From assembly GCF_023856365.1 (NCBI RefSeq), contig NC_064542.1, positions 7,991,363 to 8,055,362 of the forward strand: 64,000 bases of DNA, in the 5' to 3' direction. Positions 60,670 to 64,000 of this stretch are shown piece after piece; within the stretch, counting starts at the first letter, position 1; each line of letters starts with the position of its first letter. Under the pieces are notes generated by a model. The model searched no databases and had not been told where the DNA came from. It saw nothing but the letters and a program-made list of their open reading frames with translations. The stretch is from Brienomyrus brachyistius (taxonomy: Eukaryota > Chordata > Actinopteri > Osteoglossiformes > Mormyridae). The position numbers were made by a program, and so were the translations under genes.

Positions 60670-61455
60670 GTTGGGCGACTGTGATGTGAACAAATGCTAT
60701 CCTGTCTGGTATGAACCAACACAAGAGCTACTGTGGCACAAATGGCAGACAATTTTAGCACTGGTTACTGGAGTGCTATACCGTGGAACACATGACATCA
60801 AACCTTGCTGCCTAGCTGCGGACTGGATTCGTTGGTCCAGCGCATCCCACAGATTCTCGACACATAACCCAGCCGTCTACATGATGCAACAGAAAACACG
60901 ATTCACTAGCCCAGGTGACCTTCTTCCATTGCTCCAGTTGCGATGCCTGTGTGCCCATTGTAGGCACTTTCGGTGGTGCCCAGATGTCAGTATGGGCATT
61001 TTGAGTGGTCACAGTTGGACTATGCACACTATGTTGTCATAGTACTTCCGTGACCTTCATTAAAACGACATGCAATTTGAGCCACAGTTGCCATTCGGTT
61101 GATGCCGATAACATACCAGACGGGATACATTCACACCCCACATAGACAAGTCTTGGGCTTCCAACACCCTGTCAGAAGAACGTGGATTTTCCCTCCTCTG
61201 AACCCAATCAGTAAGTACTCACCATGGCCAAGTGTGAGCACCTCACCAGCCTTGCCATTTTGGAGATGCTCTGATGTAGACAAAGTCATTCAGATCTTCA
61301 TCCATACTCATTTCTTCTGCATTCAGCATGTTGACTTTAAGCACTGAATGTTCGCTTACCGTCAAATATATCCCAGACCTTGACAGGCACCATTTTTATA
61401 AAGTTCATATTATTCACTTCACATAGCTCATGATGTTCTGGCTCATCGGTGTTTA
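60670..61455 (-). mobile_element. Internally deleted Tc1-like element
   Basis: Read on the minus strand, the element opens near 61452 with an ACACCGATGAGCCAGAACAT end resembling a common teleost Tc1 terminus. It then has a decayed transposase N-terminus (MSMDEDLNDF, about 61260-61317) and, further on, QLEQWKKVTWASESCFLLHHVDGW (about 60870-60950). That runs directly into ENLWDALDQRIQ, which normally lies far downstream, so the middle of the catalytic domain is deleted. The far terminal repeat near 60670 is not recognisable. The 140-codon + strand frame here is an antisense shadow. Confidence 0.75.
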
Positions 61456-62100
61456 GTGCTACTTTTTCCTGGACTTGGGCCTCTGCTTTGGGAAGGAAAA
61501 CAAAAATGTTCTGTAACCTGCTGTGTAATAATCCTTACTGTTAAAGCAGAGGTCAACAGCTTGATAACAAATAACTGTATTGAGCTCATAAACCAGTTTT
61601 TAATGTTACGTTTGTGCAGATTGTTTGAAAACAAAAAGTGCATGCAGTCTTAAGTCTTGACATCTTGAACTGGTAAAATAGTAATGTTCTGCAATTTAGT
61701 CGAGATAAATATAAAGTATTAATATGCCAGCAATATATGTATTCATCCAGTGTAGGGCTACCTCTACAAAGTCTCTTCATTTCCACTTGAATTCCATCCT
61801 TTCTCCCCCAAACTTATGATTAAAGTTATATCACCAACTGCATTCCACATCTACTGCTGATAGTACGTGTCTCACGCATGACAGCACAGCAAACCCATTA
61901 TACATGAGCATTATACAGGAACAGCAGACGGCAGCCATGCCAACCGCTTCCGGAACGTTCCCCATGAGGGCTGTGTGTTGAAAACCCCTGTCGCTGCACA
62001 CACACCTAGACTCTCTGCACTCGCTGTCTCTGTCACTAGGCAACATTACAAAAAAAAGATGAAGCTAAGCTTTATACAGTGGGATATATATATGTATGTA

Positions 62101-62152
<52 letters not shown>

Positions 62153-63196
62153 TGGTTTGTTGAGGAAATACAACAATTTCCTGAATTTCTATTTTTGTTT
62201 TCAGACGTAGACATTCCAGTTAATGTCACCTAGGCAACGGACAGCTGCTGACAACATTATATTTAAAAACTAAATTTGTAGTTCAATGCTACATATCAAC
62301 ACTTTGAAGGCAGCCGCTGCTATACACTTCTTAAATTGTATGATAGATAGTAACCTAGATGTCTTTTTTCACACTGTTTTTTTTTGTTTATATGAGTTTC
62401 TCATAGAACTTCTTGCCAAGGCCCTAAATAAGGCGAAGCGTTTGTATGTTGTTACTAGCTTTGTTTCGTATTTCGCCTTGCCGTCATTTCTCTCTGACAG
62501 GCTGAAACGACACACACTTCATTTAAATAATGTTTACTTTGAATTCTTCTTAGTTGCGGTCTGTTTATTATTGTTGATTATTGATCATCAGTCATTTTAA
62601 GTTGGAAATTCAACTGAAATCCCAACATCTTACGGCTTTCATGGGCAAAGCTTATCGTCATATTTAGCATAATCATGTTATATTTGGAATTGCCTGCGAA
62701 CCCCAGCCCCCCAGAGTAAGAGGCCAGTGTGACTGCAGCGGCAGGGTCTCTTACAGTCCCACCCTCCCTAATCATACGCCAATACGGCAACAGAATAATC
62801 AAGCGTGAAGAGTCTGGCGTTTGCATTTTCCTGATCTGATGCCCAATATCTTAATGCAATATGAGCTCAGGCACGCTCCAGTTAGAAAGATTAGTTGTAG
62901 TGGTGCTACCGACTGAGTTGCCATCAATCCATTCATGGTAACAATCCATCGTAGAGCACACATGCACACACACACCAACCGCATGCTATAGGCAAGCCAC
63001 ACACACCGCATGGCCCTGAGCTATGGCACAAAACCACAGGAACCCGTGCAAACAAGAGGAGAACTTGACACAGCCCATCCTGTGGTCTGTGTGGATCCCA
63101 ATGCCCCAGTGCAGCGAAGGGAGCACTTTGCTGCAAAATTGGCGCCATTCCGGTGGATGATACATAAAAAAACTGAGGTCCTGACTCTCTGAGGTC
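61456..63196. other. AT-rich flank, no gene seen
   Basis: Contains the compound microsatellite at 62085. 62920-63140 has AACCCGTGCAAACAAGAGG and GAGAACTTGACACAG, possibly a heavily decayed minus-strand SINE core. Confidence 0.45.
62085..62148. repeat. Compound (TA)/(TG)/(TA) microsatellite
   Basis: TATATATGTATGTATG followed by about 10 TG and about 12 TA units. Confidence 0.93.
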
Positions 63197-63531
63197 ATAA
63201 AAGATCCCTGGGCATCTTACGTAAGAGTCGAGCGAAAGAGGTGGTACGCAGATGTCCTGGATAAATTGCCCACTGTGGCCCTTTCATATCTGGCCTCCTA
63301 ATCATCCCATTTGTCTAACGGCTAATTCTCTCCTGACCCATCAGCAGCTTAGCTACTGATCTGGTGCAGAATGGCTGCTGTCACATCAGCCAAGTGGGTC
63401 CTACCGTACATAGTGGTGGTGGGTGAAGTTTCTCCCTTTTGTTCTGTAAAATGCTTTGAGTGTCTTGAGAATGGCACTCTGTAAATGTAACATTCATTCA
63501 TTCATTCATTCATTCATTCATTCATTCATTC
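63197..63531 (+). mobile_element. LINE/SINE 3' tail with (CATT)n
   Basis: AGATCCCTGGGCATCTTACG, TGGATAAATTGCCCACTG, GGCTGCTGTCACATCAGCC and TGTAAAATGCTTTGAGTGTC match a tail common in fish L2-like LINEs and SINEs that borrow it. It ends in eight or more CATT units (63491-63530). Confidence 0.65.
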
Positions 63532-64000
63532 GGCATACAAACTCCATAGAGCCAGGACAGGAATGAAGCATGCATCCTGTGGGTGTCGGCGCACACACAT
63601 AAAAGGCGAGTTCTCTGCTCTGTGTTTTTTCTTTATGGGATACTTGAAACCCTAACTTATGACCATCTTAACAACTGATGTTTCTGGCCTTTTTTCCATT
63701 GTTCATTGATATTTTTTATTTATCTTCTTTACAGTTCATGATTGCACATCCATCTCCACATCCACACATCAATGTCCACTCGCACTGTCCACACAGACCC
63801 CCTGGCAGCTTGCCACTCACTGAGAGAATCACATGCCTACATTCCTCTCAAGTCAGCTGTCCAGTGCCTTGGTTTAATTTCCTAAGTCAATTGTTGTAAA
63901 AGTTTCTTGTAATTAATAGTTCAGCTAACTGCCAACAACTATTCAGTAGCTATCAAATATGACTATTAAGGTAATTTTGCAATATTATTGATAAAATTAT

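Noticed and set aside
60620..61042. 140-codon frame on the + strand
   Set aside because: It is the antisense of the decayed Tc1 transposase and its residues match no family.

Overview
The window is vertebrate nuclear DNA, almost certainly from a teleost fish. The evidence is one well-preserved multi-exon gene with GT-AG introns, set in AT-rich DNA crowded with repeats typical of teleosts: tRNA-derived SINEs with a (CATC)n/(GATG)n tail, hAT-type and palindromic MITEs, decayed Tc1-like transposons, LINE tails, an LTR, minisatellites and microsatellites. I cannot fix the species from sequence alone.

The only gene I can support with confidence is grk6, a GRK4/5/6-subfamily G-protein-coupled receptor kinase on the + strand. 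It has 16 coding exons between 45005 and 56838 and encodes 575 residues. All 15 introns have GT-AG ends, the exon phases join without a frameshift, and the residue numbering matches human GRK6 from the N-terminus to the C-terminal palmitoylation cysteines. A CpG-rich promoter-like region with a CCAAT box lies just upstream.

Region by region. 1-44.6 kb is apparently intergenic, or intronic to genes whose exons I cannot see. It holds a 30-bp minisatellite (1651-2910), 72-, 45- and 51-bp arrays (5.4, 16.5 and 20.9 kb), a 680-bp pogo-like element (14.1 kb), an LTR with intact target duplication (18.9 kb), the 3' part of a LINE (21.8-22.4 kb), a decayed ORF of a dispersed family (35 kb), many SINE copies, and a MITE family that carries CTCF-like core motifs. 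44.6-56.9 kb is grk6, with a Tc1 fragment in intron 1 and a hAT-type MITE in intron 11. 57-64 kb is downstream flank with a second copy of that MITE, a MITE inserted into a MITE (58.0 kb), an internally deleted Tc1 element (60.7-61.5 kb) and a LINE-like tail ending in (CATT)n.

I see no operons, CRISPR arrays, rRNA or functional tRNA genes, and no undescribed multi-gene system. The long open frames in the left half are by-products of tandem arrays whose units are multiples of three. The most interesting signals are regulatory motifs multiplied by repeats (CTCF-like pairs, STAT-like and CRE-like arrays) and the clean transposition footprints around grk6.
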